Assembly: GCF_039539485.1 (NCBI RefSeq)
Contig: NZ_BAABDF010000006.1
Span: forward strand, 186,001-250,000
Source of the DNA: Celeribacter arenosi
Lineage (GTDB): Bacteria > Pseudomonadota > Alphaproteobacteria > Rhodobacterales > Rhodobacteraceae
Direction of reading: 5' to 3'
Length of the DNA: 64,000 bases
Shown here: piece by piece, positions 1 to 7,841 of the stretch
Layout of the letters: each line of letters opens with the position of its first letter
Numbering within the stretch: the first letter of the stretch is position 1
Position numbers and translations under genes: made by a program
Notes under the pieces: generated by a model
What the model saw: the letters and a program-made list of their open reading frames with translations, nothing else
Told to the model about the DNA's origin: nothing
Database searches by the model: none

Positions 1-920
1 TCCTCCTCGACGAGGGTCAGGAACACTTCTTCGAGCGAACTTTGCCGGCTCGCGAGGTCATGCACCGAAATGCCCGCCTCCGCGAGATCCGCGATCATCC
101 GCGTCAATCCGGTGCGTTCCGCCTGAGTGTCGTATTCATAGGTCAACGCCATGCCATCCTGCGACAGGGCGAGGGCGTATTTTCCCAACTCCGCCGGCAG
201 CGCCGACAGCGGTTCCGCCAAATCCATCGTCAGCGTCTTTTTGGAAAACGACTGCATCAGGTCGGCGGTGTTTTGCACCAACAACACGTCACCCTTGTTG
301 ATCACACCGATGCGGTCGGCCATCTCTTCGGCCTCTTCGATGTAATGGGTGGTCAGAATGATGGTCACGCCGCTTTCACGCAGCTTGCGCACCACTTCCC
401 ACATGTCCTTGCGCAGCGCCACATCGACGCCCGCGGTGGGCTCGTCGAGAAACAGAACCCGTGGCTCGTGGCTCAGCGCCTTGGCAATCATCACGCGCCG
501 CTTCATGCCGCCGGACAATTCGTTGATCCTGTTGTCCTTTTTATCCCATAGCGACAGGGATCGCAGAACCTTTTCGAGATGCGCATCATCGCGCGGCAAC
601 CCGAACAAACCCCGCGTAAAGCGGACCGTGTCCCATACCGTCTCGAAGATTTCGAGCGCGAGTTCCTGGGGCACCAACCCGATCTGGCTGCGCGCTTTGC
701 GGGGCTGTTCGACCACGTCATAGCCCCCCACCGTCACCGTGCCCGATGTGATCGACACCATCCCGCAGACCGCGCCGATCAGCGTCGTCTTGCCCGCGCC
801 ATTCGGCCCGAGCAGCGCGATGATTTCACCATCCTCGATGTCGAGCGACGCGCCTTTGAGGGCGTGAAACCCGTTGTCATAGGTTTTCGTCAGATTTTTT
901 ATGGAAATGATGGGCGCCAT
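1..920 (-). CDS. ABC transporter ATP-binding protein (3' end cut off by the window edge)
   Basis: This is the ATPase of an ABC-2 type (drug, polysaccharide or lipid) exporter. 306 codons are visible and the reading frame runs off the window. Walker A GPNGAGKTT lies at residues 38-46, the signature LSGG at 137-140 and Walker B VLFLDEPTAGVD at 157-168. The switch His is in the ILTTHY segment further on. The ATG at 920 follows a GAGGGAGGG ribosome site. The natural partner is the ABC-2 permease at 1981-2793, which is divergent and lies beyond gcrA, so the two halves are not in one operon. That pairing is inferred from proximity and from the absence of another permease in view. Confidence 0.9.
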   Translation of the reverse strand, partial: MAPIISIKNLTKTYDNGFHALKGASLDIEDGEIIALLGPNGAGKTTLIGAVCGMVSITSGTVTVGGYDVVEQPRKARSQIGLVPQELALEIFETVWDTVRFTRGLFGLPRDDAHLEKVLRSLSLWDKKDNRINELSGGMKRRVMIAKALSHEPRVLFLDEPTAGVDVALRKDMWEVVRKLRESGVTIILTTHYIEEAEEMADRIGVINKGDVLLVQNTADLMQSFSKKTLTMDLAEPLSALPAELGKYALALSQDGMALTYEYDTQAERTGLTRMIADLAEAGISVHDLASRQSSLEEVFLTLVEE

Positions 921-1207
921 TGGGCCCTCCCTCGTCATGTGCGTCGTCGGAAGATAGGGGGGAGAGCCCCGTTTTGAAACCTTTGATCGCAAATTGGTCG
1001 GGTCTGTGCCACGCACAGCATGATCCGCAGCAGCGCACACATGCAACTGCCCAGATCTGTCAGCAGCGCACAATCGCGCCCCGCGTCACAGCGTTCGGTG
1101 TCCATTCACAATGGGTTGGATGCGCCGCACAGTATCAAAGCGCCGCATAAAGGACCCGCGTGACAATCCCTGCCACGCAGATCAATTGCAGCCCCGGCGC
1201 GCGGCGA

Positions 1208-1786
1208 TTACCGGCGACGGTCGCGGCGCGAAGACATCGGCTGGAACGCCACGCCAACATGCGCTTCGCAATAGGGTTTGCCCGCCTGCGATGGCAGACC
1301 ACAGAACCAGAAATCATCCGTCGCAGGATCGCCGACCGGCCATTTGCAGGTCTTCTCGGTCAATTCCATCACGGAAATCTTTTTGGCCTTCTTCTCCACT
1401 TCGCTCACCTTCGCCAAAGCTTCGGCGGGGATTTCATTGGTGGAGGGCTGCGGTGGCAACGGCTGACCGGCGGGAATGATTGCACGGCGCGCCGGAGATT
1501 TCGGCGTCGGCGCGGGTTCTGCCGGCTTGGCTTCTGCTGCCGCAGGGGCGGCGGGTTTCGCTTTGGGCTCTGCCTTGGGCTTGGCGGGCTTGGCCTTGGG
1601 GGCAGCGGCTGCGGCCGCTTTGGGCGCAGCACCTGCACCGGCACGGTTCGACAGGCCCAGACGATGCACCTTGCCGATCACCGCATTGCGGGTCACGCCG
1701 CCGAGCTCCTTGGCGATCTGAGAGGCCGATTGCCCCTCGCTCCACATTTTCTTCAGCGTCTCAACGCGTTCATCGGTCCAGGACAT
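1208..1786 (-). CDS. gcrA: GcrA cell cycle regulator
   Basis: GcrA is the alphaproteobacterial cell-cycle regulator that binds sigma70 holoenzyme and recognises promoters methylated at GAnTC by CcrM. The N-terminus MSWTDERVETLKKMW followed by the SASQIAKELGGVTRNAVIGK helix-turn-helix is diagnostic. A low-complexity Ala/Lys/Pro linker (about residues 50-110) follows. The conserved C-terminal domain contains CKWPVGDP, FWFCG and PYCEAH and ends at 192 aa. The frame is open further upstream, but the ATG at 1786 gives the family N-terminus and has AAGGA seven bases before it. I saw no GAnTC site between this start and the divergent permease gene. Confidence 0.95.
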   Translation of the reverse strand: MSWTDERVETLKKMWSEGQSASQIAKELGGVTRNAVIGKVHRLGLSNRAGAGAAPKAAAAAAPKAKPAKPKAEPKAKPAAPAAAEAKPAEPAPTPKSPARRAIIPAGQPLPPQPSTNEIPAEALAKVSEVEKKAKKISVMELTEKTCKWPVGDPATDDFWFCGLPSQAGKPYCEAHVGVAFQPMSSRRDRRR

Positions 1787-1980
1787 GCCGGCTTCCTTGC
1801 TGTCACGCCGCAGGTGCCCACAGAGGTGCACAAACGGCATAGCGGCCCCGCACAGCCCGTTTGCAGGCGCGGTCGCTTGAGTTTTCGTGTTCCCCTCTAT
1901 CTTAATCACCGCGCCGGAGGTTACAAGCGACAGCGATCGTCAAACGGGGCCAAACCTGTCTTTATCAAGGGAGTTCGGGC

Positions 1981-2793
1981 ATGGAAACCACATCTCAAAC
2001 AGTTCAGATGGGCGTGCGCCGCTTTGGCGCCGTCAATTGGCTGGGTTTATACACTCTCGCCCAGCGCGAAGTGCGCCGCTTTGTGGCGGTCTGGACCCAG
2101 ACGCTTTTGGCCCCCCTGATCACCGCAGGCCTGTTTCTGGTCATCTTCACTCTGGCCATCGGCCCGACCCGTGGCGACGTGATGGGCGTGCCCTTCATCC
2201 ACTTCCTCGCACCGGGCATCCTGACCATGACGGTGATCCAGAACGCCTTTGCCAATACTTCCTCCTCGATCATGATCTCGAAGGTGCAGGGCAATATCGT
2301 CGACACATTGATGCCGCCGCTTTCCTCGCTCGAACTGGTGATCGGCTATATGGCGGGCGCTCTGGCGCGCGGGCTGACCGTCGCGGTGGCGATCTGGGTG
2401 GTGATGGCGCTTTTTGTGGGCCTGCCGTTGATGCATCCGCTCTTTGCGCTGGCCTTCGTGGCGCTCGGCGCGCTGTTTCTCGGCTCGCTCGGCGTCATCG
2501 CGGGCATCGTGTCGAAGAAATTCGACCATATGGCGGCGATCACCAACTTCATCATCACGCCGCTCTCCTTCCTGTCGGGCACCTTCTATTCGGTCGAAAA
2601 CCTGCCGGGGTGGTTCAAAACGCTCACCCACCTCAATCCGGTGTTCTACCTCATCGACGGGGTGCGCTACGGCGTGATCGGCCGCTCGGACAGCTCGCCG
2701 TGGCTCGGCCTCCTCGTCATGGTCATCGCCACCGCTGCGGTTCTCACGCTCAACTGGGTGTTCTTCAAACGCGGCACCAACCTCAAATCCTGA
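1981..2793 (+). CDS. ABC-2 type transporter permease
   Basis: This is a 270-aa integral membrane subunit of an ABC-2 exporter, with about six hydrophobic segments. It carries the family motifs HFLAPGILTMTVIQNAF around residue 75 and SFLSGTFYSVENLPGWF near residue 197. The usual conserved end segment is HLNPVFYLIDGVRYGVIG. The probable ATPase partner is at 1-920 on the other strand. The ATG follows AAGGGAG. Transcription from this strand is stopped by the hairpin at 2826-2859. The substrate cannot be told from the sequence. Confidence 0.9.
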   Translation: METTSQTVQMGVRRFGAVNWLGLYTLAQREVRRFVAVWTQTLLAPLITAGLFLVIFTLAIGPTRGDVMGVPFIHFLAPGILTMTVIQNAFANTSSSIMISKVQGNIVDTLMPPLSSLELVIGYMAGALARGLTVAVAIWVVMALFVGLPLMHPLFALAFVALGALFLGSLGVIAGIVSKKFDHMAAITNFIITPLSFLSGTFYSVENLPGWFKTLTHLNPVFYLIDGVRYGVIGRSDSSPWLGLLVMVIATAAVLTLNWVFFKRGTNLKS

Positions 2794-2825
2794 GCGGCCC
2801 AATTCCTGCCAAATTGTTGCGCAAC

Positions 2826-2859
2826 AAAGGCTCCGGTTAACTAGATCCGGAGCCTTTTT
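2826..2859 (+). terminator. Rho-independent terminator after the ABC permease
   Basis: A perfect stem AAGGCTCCGG / CCGGAGCCTT has a ten-base loop (TTAACTAGAT) and a T run. It ends one base before a GTG/ATG pair that opens the next gene. Confidence 0.9.
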
Positions 2860-2862
2860 GTG

Positions 2863-3720
2863 ATGTCCCTCGTCCCCTCTGCCTGCCGCATGATCGCCGT
2901 GGCCCTCATGACTGTGCTCCCCGCCGCCCTCACCGCCGCCGACAGCCTGCCATGGGAACTCGACAGCGCGGACCGGCGCGCCGAACTGATCGGGTGGGAG
3001 GCCGTCGGACGCCTCGACATCGACCGCAACAAAACCTGCACGGGCACGCTGGTCGCCTCCGATCTGGTGCTCACGGCGGCGCATTGCGTGCTCGACGACG
3101 AAAACCGCAAAATCGCGCCCTCGAAAATCATCTTTCGCGCCGGTCTGCGCAACGGAGAGGTAATTGCCGCCTCGCGGGGTCTGGCCACCGCCGTCGCGGC
3201 AGGCTTTGAAAACAGCGAACGCCTCACCACGACGATGATCCGACGCGACGTGGCGCTGATCAAACTCGAAACCCCTGTGGCGCGCGCGCTGGCGCAACCC
3301 TTCCCGATCCACCGCACCCCTTCCGTCAACAGCGACCTCACCGTCGCCTCCTACGGGCGCGGGCGCAACGCGGTGCTGTCGATCCAACGCACCTGCAATA
3401 AACTCAGCTTCGATGACCGCCTTTTGACCTTCGACTGCGACATCACATTCGGCTCCTCGGGGGCACCGGTCATCGCCATCGACGGGGTGCGCCCCGCCAT
3501 CATCGCCGTGGTTTCGGCCACCGGCACACGCGACGGGCGCGCCATCGGGCTGGGCATGGAATTGCGCGACACGGTGCGGGCACTGGAACGCGAAATCGCC
3601 GTGGGCGCCGCCACCCCCGCCGCCACGGCACCCGCCGTTGTGAAACGGATCACGGTCGGCAAATCCACGAACGGCTCCCGCCAACCGGGCGGCTCAAAGT
3701 TCCTGCGCCCCGGCAACTGA
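2863..3720 (+). CDS. Secreted trypsin-like (V8-type) serine protease
   Basis: This is an S1-family endopeptidase that probably acts in the periplasm or outside the cell. Numbering from the ATG at 2863, the catalytic triad is His74 in LTAAHC, Asp129 in RRDVALIKL and Ser199 in GSSGAP. The last motif resembles V8/glutamyl endopeptidases rather than trypsin GDSGGP. Residues 1-27 form a signal peptide with a basic n-region and a hydrophobic core. The start is uncertain. GTG 2860 and ATG 2863 directly abut the preceding terminator, leaving no room for a ribosome site upstream of it; ATG 2890 would also leave a usable signal peptide. The tail after residue 250 is low-complexity. Confidence 0.85.
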   Translation: MSLVPSACRMIAVALMTVLPAALTAADSLPWELDSADRRAELIGWEAVGRLDIDRNKTCTGTLVASDLVLTAAHCVLDDENRKIAPSKIIFRAGLRNGEVIAASRGLATAVAAGFENSERLTTTMIRRDVALIKLETPVARALAQPFPIHRTPSVNSDLTVASYGRGRNAVLSIQRTCNKLSFDDRLLTFDCDITFGSSGAPVIAIDGVRPAIIAVVSATGTRDGRAIGLGMELRDTVRALEREIAVGAATPAATAPAVVKRITVGKSTNGSRQPGGSKFLRPGN

Positions 3721-3824
3721 CCACTCCCGTTGCGTCACGGCGACCCGCGCATCCGCTCCCCCGTTTCCTTCGCCACCAATTCACAGTAAACACGGGGCCA
3801 ATTGACCAGAGCGGCGAGTAAACC

Positions 3825-5153
3825 ATGTTCGAATTCTCCAATGATATGCCCCCCTTTGTGCAAACCGTACTGGGTTACGCCGAACAGGGGATAGAGCTCG
3901 CCAAATCATGGTTGCTAAGCCCCGCTGCATGGTCGCAATTTGCCGTCCTCATTGTGGCCTACCTCGCCGCGCGCTTCATTGCCCGCCGCTTTGTGCCGCG
4001 CATCGACACCATCGTGCGCCCCGCAAAAGACGCGGAAGGCATGATCACCGAGGCGCGCCTCTTCATCGTTCAATTCCTGCCATTGGCCCTGCCACTTCTG
4101 GCCTATGTGCTCACCGGCATCGGCGAGGAAATCACCCGCTCGATCTTCGGCTCCGGCGCGGTAATCGCCTTTGGTAAAAGGGTTTTCCTGCTCCTCGCCG
4201 CGCGCGCATTGGTCAAAGACATCATCAAGGACCCGTTCCTCAAACTGCTCGGGCGCTACGTGCTCATGCCCGCAATGGTGCTCTATGCGCTCGGCCTTCT
4301 TGATCCCGCCATCGCCAAACTCACAGCGACCGAGGTCGGCATCGGCAATATCCGTTTCTCGGTGATGTCACTGGTGCGCGGCGCGATTGCAGGCGCGCTG
4401 TTGTTCTGGTTCGGTCGCTGGTCCACCGGCCAGTCGCGCAGCTACCTCGCCCGACAGGAAGAACTGCGCCCCGCCACCCGCGAACTGGCGATGAAAACCG
4501 CAGAACTGTTCATCTTCGGCGCGGCCTTCCTGCTGCTCATGAACATCATGGGGATCAACCTGTCGACCCTCGCCGTGCTCGGCGGTGCCATCGGTGTGGG
4601 CATCGGCTTTGGCCTGCAACAGATCGCCTCGAACTTCATCTCCGGCATCATCCTGCTCCTCGAAGGGCAGGCGACCGTCGGCGATTACGTGGAACTCGAC
4701 GGCGGCGAAGCGGGCACCATCGTGAAAATGACCGCGCGCGCTGCGATCCTCGAAACATGGGACGGAAAATGGATCGTGGTCCCCAACGAACATTTCATCA
4801 CCACGCGGGTCATCAACTACTCCGACAGCGGCGCGGCCAAACGCTATGAGGCACCGTTTTCGGTCTCCTATGACACCGACATCAACCGCGTCCCCGACAT
4901 CATCGAAGCCGCCGTGGCCAAGCTCGATTTCGTCCTCGCAGAACCCGATGGCCCCGACTGCGAACTGCGCGGTTTCGGCGACAGCGGCGTCGATTTTGCG
5001 GTGGAATTCTGGGTCAACGGCATCGACGACGGGCGCAACAAATTCACCCCGCAGGTCCTCTTCGCAGTCTGGAACGCGCTCAGAGACAACGGCATCGAAA
5101 TCCCCTATCCGCACCGCGTGGTCGAAATCAAAGGCACCCTGCCAACCTCGTAG
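3825..5153 (+). CDS. MscS-family mechanosensitive ion channel
   Basis: This is a small-conductance mechanosensitive channel homologue of 442 aa in the inner membrane. Hydrophobic segments lie near residues 35-55, 75-98, 112-130, 143-160, 178-197 and 228-242. The pore-lining TM3 Ala/Gly pattern lies at about 250-280 (GGAIGVGIGFGLQQIASNF). It is followed by the beta domain (GDYVELDGGEAGTI, VVPNEHFIT) and an alpha/beta C-terminus. It is longer than E. coli MscS (about 286 aa) because of extra N-terminal helices. It stands alone; the next gene has its own leader. Confidence 0.92.
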   Translation: MFEFSNDMPPFVQTVLGYAEQGIELAKSWLLSPAAWSQFAVLIVAYLAARFIARRFVPRIDTIVRPAKDAEGMITEARLFIVQFLPLALPLLAYVLTGIGEEITRSIFGSGAVIAFGKRVFLLLAARALVKDIIKDPFLKLLGRYVLMPAMVLYALGLLDPAIAKLTATEVGIGNIRFSVMSLVRGAIAGALLFWFGRWSTGQSRSYLARQEELRPATRELAMKTAELFIFGAAFLLLMNIMGINLSTLAVLGGAIGVGIGFGLQQIASNFISGIILLLEGQATVGDYVELDGGEAGTIVKMTARAAILETWDGKWIVVPNEHFITTRVINYSDSGAAKRYEAPFSVSYDTDINRVPDIIEAAVAKLDFVLAEPDGPDCELRGFGDSGVDFAVEFWVNGIDDGRNKFTPQVLFAVWNALRDNGIEIPYPHRVVEIKGTLPTS

Positions 5154-5297
5154 CGGCCGGGCCGAAAATCCCGCGCATAAGCAAAAACACAGGAAAATCA
5201 TCGAAAAAGTAAGCATTTCCGGCCTAGCGCACGCCAAAGATCAACGATTTGTTAACGGGATACACCAATAAGTTGTTGAGCAGGAGGTCGGCCCTAT

Positions 5298-7571
5298 ATG
5301 AGCAAGCCGTTTCGGTTGGGAAAGTTTGGTACTTGGCTGCATGGATTTGCGCCCACGGCGTGCGTCTTCCTCGTCGTGTGCCTGATCGGCGTTTTCGCGA
5401 ACTATCAGCAAAGCACAATCCAACAGCAACGTGAACGCGAACGGGTGAGAACCCAGATCAACGCGCTCAGCACGCAACTCGAAACCAGCGTGAATTTGCC
5501 CATCGAAGCCGCCCGTGCCCTCGTCGCCATCCTGTCGACCGAACCGAACATGGGGCAGGACCGCTTTTCCTGGCTCGCAGGACGCACTTTCGGCACCTCG
5601 TCCAGCGTTCGAAATGTCGCCGCCGCCCGCGATCTGGTGATCAATCTCGTCTACCCCAAAGAGGGCAATGAATCCGCAATCGGCCTCGACTACAACAAAA
5701 ACGATGCGCAACGCGTCGCGGCATACCTCGTCAGGGACAGCGGCCAGTTCGTCCTCGCAGGCCCCGTCGATCTGGTGCAGGGCGGGACCGGATTTATCGC
5801 ACGCTTCCCTGTTTTTACGGACACTGACGGGCAAAGAACTTTCTGGGGTCTCCTGTCCGTCGTCATTGACCTCCCCGCCCTCTACGAAGCCGCGGGCATG
5901 AACGATCCCGACCTCGGACTGGATCTCGCCATCCTCGGGCGCGACGGCAAAGGAATCCACGGCGATCAATTCTATGGCCCCGCGGACCTCCCCCAAGATC
6001 ACCCTGTGTCCGCCGATGTTTTGTTTCAAAATGGCAACTGGGTGCTGATGGGCCGCCCCGAAGCCGGCTGGGGGAGCACCGTGTCCTCGGCGGGCTTCCG
6101 GCTCTTGACCGTGGCCATCGGGTCCACGGCGGTCATTCTGGCGGCTCTGGCGAACCTGATGTCCGTGCAGAAACAGTCCACCATCGACATTCTGAGACGG
6201 CGCGAACAGGAACTGGAAACCGCACGCTCGGAGGTCGAAGAACTCGCTCTGCATGACCATCTGACCGGCCTGCCGAACCGGCGCTATCTGGACCGTGAAC
6301 TGGCCAAGCTGGTCGAAAAACCCTTTGCTGGCATCATTCAACTCGATCTCGACGGGTTCAAGGCGATCAATGACGACGGCGGCCACACCTTGGGCGACCA
6401 GTTGCTGGTAGAAGTTTCCCAGCGCCTGAAAGACACGCTGGATCCCGGCACCTTTCTGGCGCGCAGCGGCGGCGATGAATTCGTCATCATTTGCCGCCCC
6501 ACCACAAAGGGAAATCTGGAGCCTTTGGATAAACGCGGCGAATTGGAAGCCATGGCACGCGATCTCATCAACTGCGTGCAGCGGCCCTATTTCGTCGGCG
6601 AACGCAAATGCCGGATCGGTCTGTCCGCAGGCATCCACGAGGTCCACCCCGAAAGCAATCGCAGCCCCGAAGAATGGCTCAGACAGGCCGACCGCGCCTT
6701 GTACTCTGCCAAAAACGAAGGCCGCAATCGCTACGCTTTCTCCAGCGCCATTAGCGAAATGTCATCGCGGGTCGAGCACACCCCCAATGACCTTTTGGAG
6801 GCGCTCAGCCGCGGCGAAATCGTCCCCCATTACCAACCCCAAATCGGCGCCGACGGTGTGAGCCTCGTGGGCGTCGAAGCGCTCGCACGCTGGAACCACC
6901 CCGAACTGGGCCTCCTTATGCCCGGAGAATTCATGTCGCTGGCAAGCTCCATGAAACTGGACGCCGTGATTGACCAGCAAATGTTCGAACACGCAATCAA
7001 AGACCTCATGCGCTGGGATTCCGCGGGGATCTACGTGCCACAAATTTCGATCAACGTCTCCTACAGACGGCTGCGGGACCCCCAACTTCTCGATCAGGTC
7101 GGCAATACCGGCGTTAATCCAAAACGGGTCGCTTTCGAACTATTGGAATCGATCTTCCTTGATGGCGGCGATGACCAGATCGAAAAGAATGTTAAGGGGC
7201 TGAAATCTCACGGGTTCGTGGTCGAGGTCGATGATTTCGGCACCGGACATTCCTCTGCCACCAGCCTTTTGAAACTGCGCCCCCATTGTTTGAAAATCGA
7301 CCGCTCCCTCATTCAGGCCGCCCCGAGTTCACGCGAAAACCGCCGCCTCCTCGCGACGATCGCGGAGATGGGACATGCCCTGAATATTTCCGTCTGTGCG
7401 GAAGGGGTCGAAAACATGGAGCAGTTCAAAACCTCGAAATCTGTCGGCTGCACCAAATTTCAGGGCTACCTCTTTGCCCGCCCGATGAGCGCCGATGATT
7501 TGGAATCCTACTGCCGCTCTGGCGATGTCGAAATTGGCGACTTCTCCGATCAGGCCAGGCGTGCGGTCTGA
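5298..7571 (+). CDS. Membrane CHASE-GGDEF-EAL cyclic-di-GMP enzyme
   Basis: This 757-aa protein may both make and break c-di-GMP. TM1 is at about 18-36. A periplasmic CHASE-type sensor follows at about 65-255 (EAARALVAIL, SVRNVAAARDLVINLVYP), and TM2 is at about 268-290. The GGDEF domain runs from about 315 to 480 with an intact SGGDEF at 390-395. The EAL domain runs from about 500 to 745 with intact VEALARW at 526-532, ELLES, DDFGTGHSS, LKIDRSLI and CAEGVE. No RxxD inhibitory site precedes GGDEF (the residues there are FLAR). Both catalytic motifs look functional. AGGAGG lies about ten bases upstream of the ATG. The upstream region has a lone TTAAC but not a complete CtrA box. Confidence 0.93.
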   Translation: MSKPFRLGKFGTWLHGFAPTACVFLVVCLIGVFANYQQSTIQQQRERERVRTQINALSTQLETSVNLPIEAARALVAILSTEPNMGQDRFSWLAGRTFGTSSSVRNVAAARDLVINLVYPKEGNESAIGLDYNKNDAQRVAAYLVRDSGQFVLAGPVDLVQGGTGFIARFPVFTDTDGQRTFWGLLSVVIDLPALYEAAGMNDPDLGLDLAILGRDGKGIHGDQFYGPADLPQDHPVSADVLFQNGNWVLMGRPEAGWGSTVSSAGFRLLTVAIGSTAVILAALANLMSVQKQSTIDILRRREQELETARSEVEELALHDHLTGLPNRRYLDRELAKLVEKPFAGIIQLDLDGFKAINDDGGHTLGDQLLVEVSQRLKDTLDPGTFLARSGGDEFVIICRPTTKGNLEPLDKRGELEAMARDLINCVQRPYFVGERKCRIGLSAGIHEVHPESNRSPEEWLRQADRALYSAKNEGRNRYAFSSAISEMSSRVEHTPNDLLEALSRGEIVPHYQPQIGADGVSLVGVEALARWNHPELGLLMPGEFMSLASSMKLDAVIDQQMFEHAIKDLMRWDSAGIYVPQISINVSYRRLRDPQLLDQVGNTGVNPKRVAFELLESIFLDGGDDQIEKNVKGLKSHGFVVEVDDFGTGHSSATSLLKLRPHCLKIDRSLIQAAPSSRENRRLLATIAEMGHALNISVCAEGVENMEQFKTSKSVGCTKFQGYLFARPMSADDLESYCRSGDVEIGDFSDQARRAV

Positions 7572-7631
7572 AACGAACCTCCACCCGCGCGCAGGCGACC
7601 GGCATCGCCGCCACGCCCCCAAACCAAATCC

Positions 7632-7660
7632 TTGACCCGGCGTCATGACTGCCCTAGACG
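7632..7660 (+). promoter_or_regulatory. Sigma70-type promoter of the arginine operon
   Basis: TTGACC (7632-7637) and TAGACG (7655-7660) are separated by exactly 17 bases. The expected start point, about seven bases further on, falls at or next to the in-frame ATG at 7668, so the leader ORF may be translated from a leaderless mRNA. Confidence 0.6.
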
Positions 7661-7661
7661 C

Positions 7662-7724
7662 ATGTCCATGAACATGATGATCGCCACCACAGCTATCGTT
7701 CGACGTCGACGCACCCGCGCCTAG
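7662..7724 (+). CDS. Arginine-rich leader peptide of the argD-argF operon (20 codons)
   Basis: This short ORF reads MSMNMMIATTAIVRRRRTRA and stops at TAG (7722-7724). From 7701 it has four consecutive arginine codons, CGA CGT CGA CGC, then ACC and a fifth arginine codon CGC. CGA appears rare in the neighbouring genes, which mostly use CGC. Internal ATGs at 7668, 7674 and 7677 are in frame; 7668 fits a leaderless start given the promoter. There is no clear ribosome site before 7662. It sits 117 bases before argD. Placement and composition match a leader peptide whose translation senses charged tRNA-Arg. The function is inferred. Confidence 0.7.
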   Translation: MSMNMMIATTAIVRRRRTRA

Positions 7725-7737
7725 ACGTCCGTTCATT

Positions 7738-7829
7738 CGTGCCAAAACCGGCACGCCCCCCCGCAAAACATCCCATACCCGTTGACAGCCCCGCGCCCGC
7801 GCGCCACCCATGGGGCTCTCCCTTTTTCC
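7738..7829 (+). promoter_or_regulatory. Candidate transcription attenuator between leader peptide and argD
   Basis: A perfect hairpin CGTGCC-AAAACC-GGCACG lies at 7738-7755. A second possible stem pairs AGCCCC (7787-7792) with GGGGCT (7812-7817) and is followed by CTCCCTTTTT, ending just before the argD ribosome site. In addition, the self-complementary GACGTC occurs both inside the Arg codons (7702-7707) and just after the leader stop (7724-7729), so these two copies can pair. I could not identify an unambiguous antiterminator stem by eye. Confidence 0.5.
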
Positions 7830-7841
7830 AGAGGAACGACC

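Noticed and set aside
2047..3684. 545-codon open frame on the minus strand across the permease and protease
   Set aside because: It is antisense to two well-supported genes, rich in His, Gly and Arg as expected from GC-rich shadow frames, and has no domain.
5250..5275. Possible CtrA site before the CHASE-GGDEF-EAL gene
   Set aside because: Only one TTAAC half site is present; the second TTAA at the required spacing is missing.
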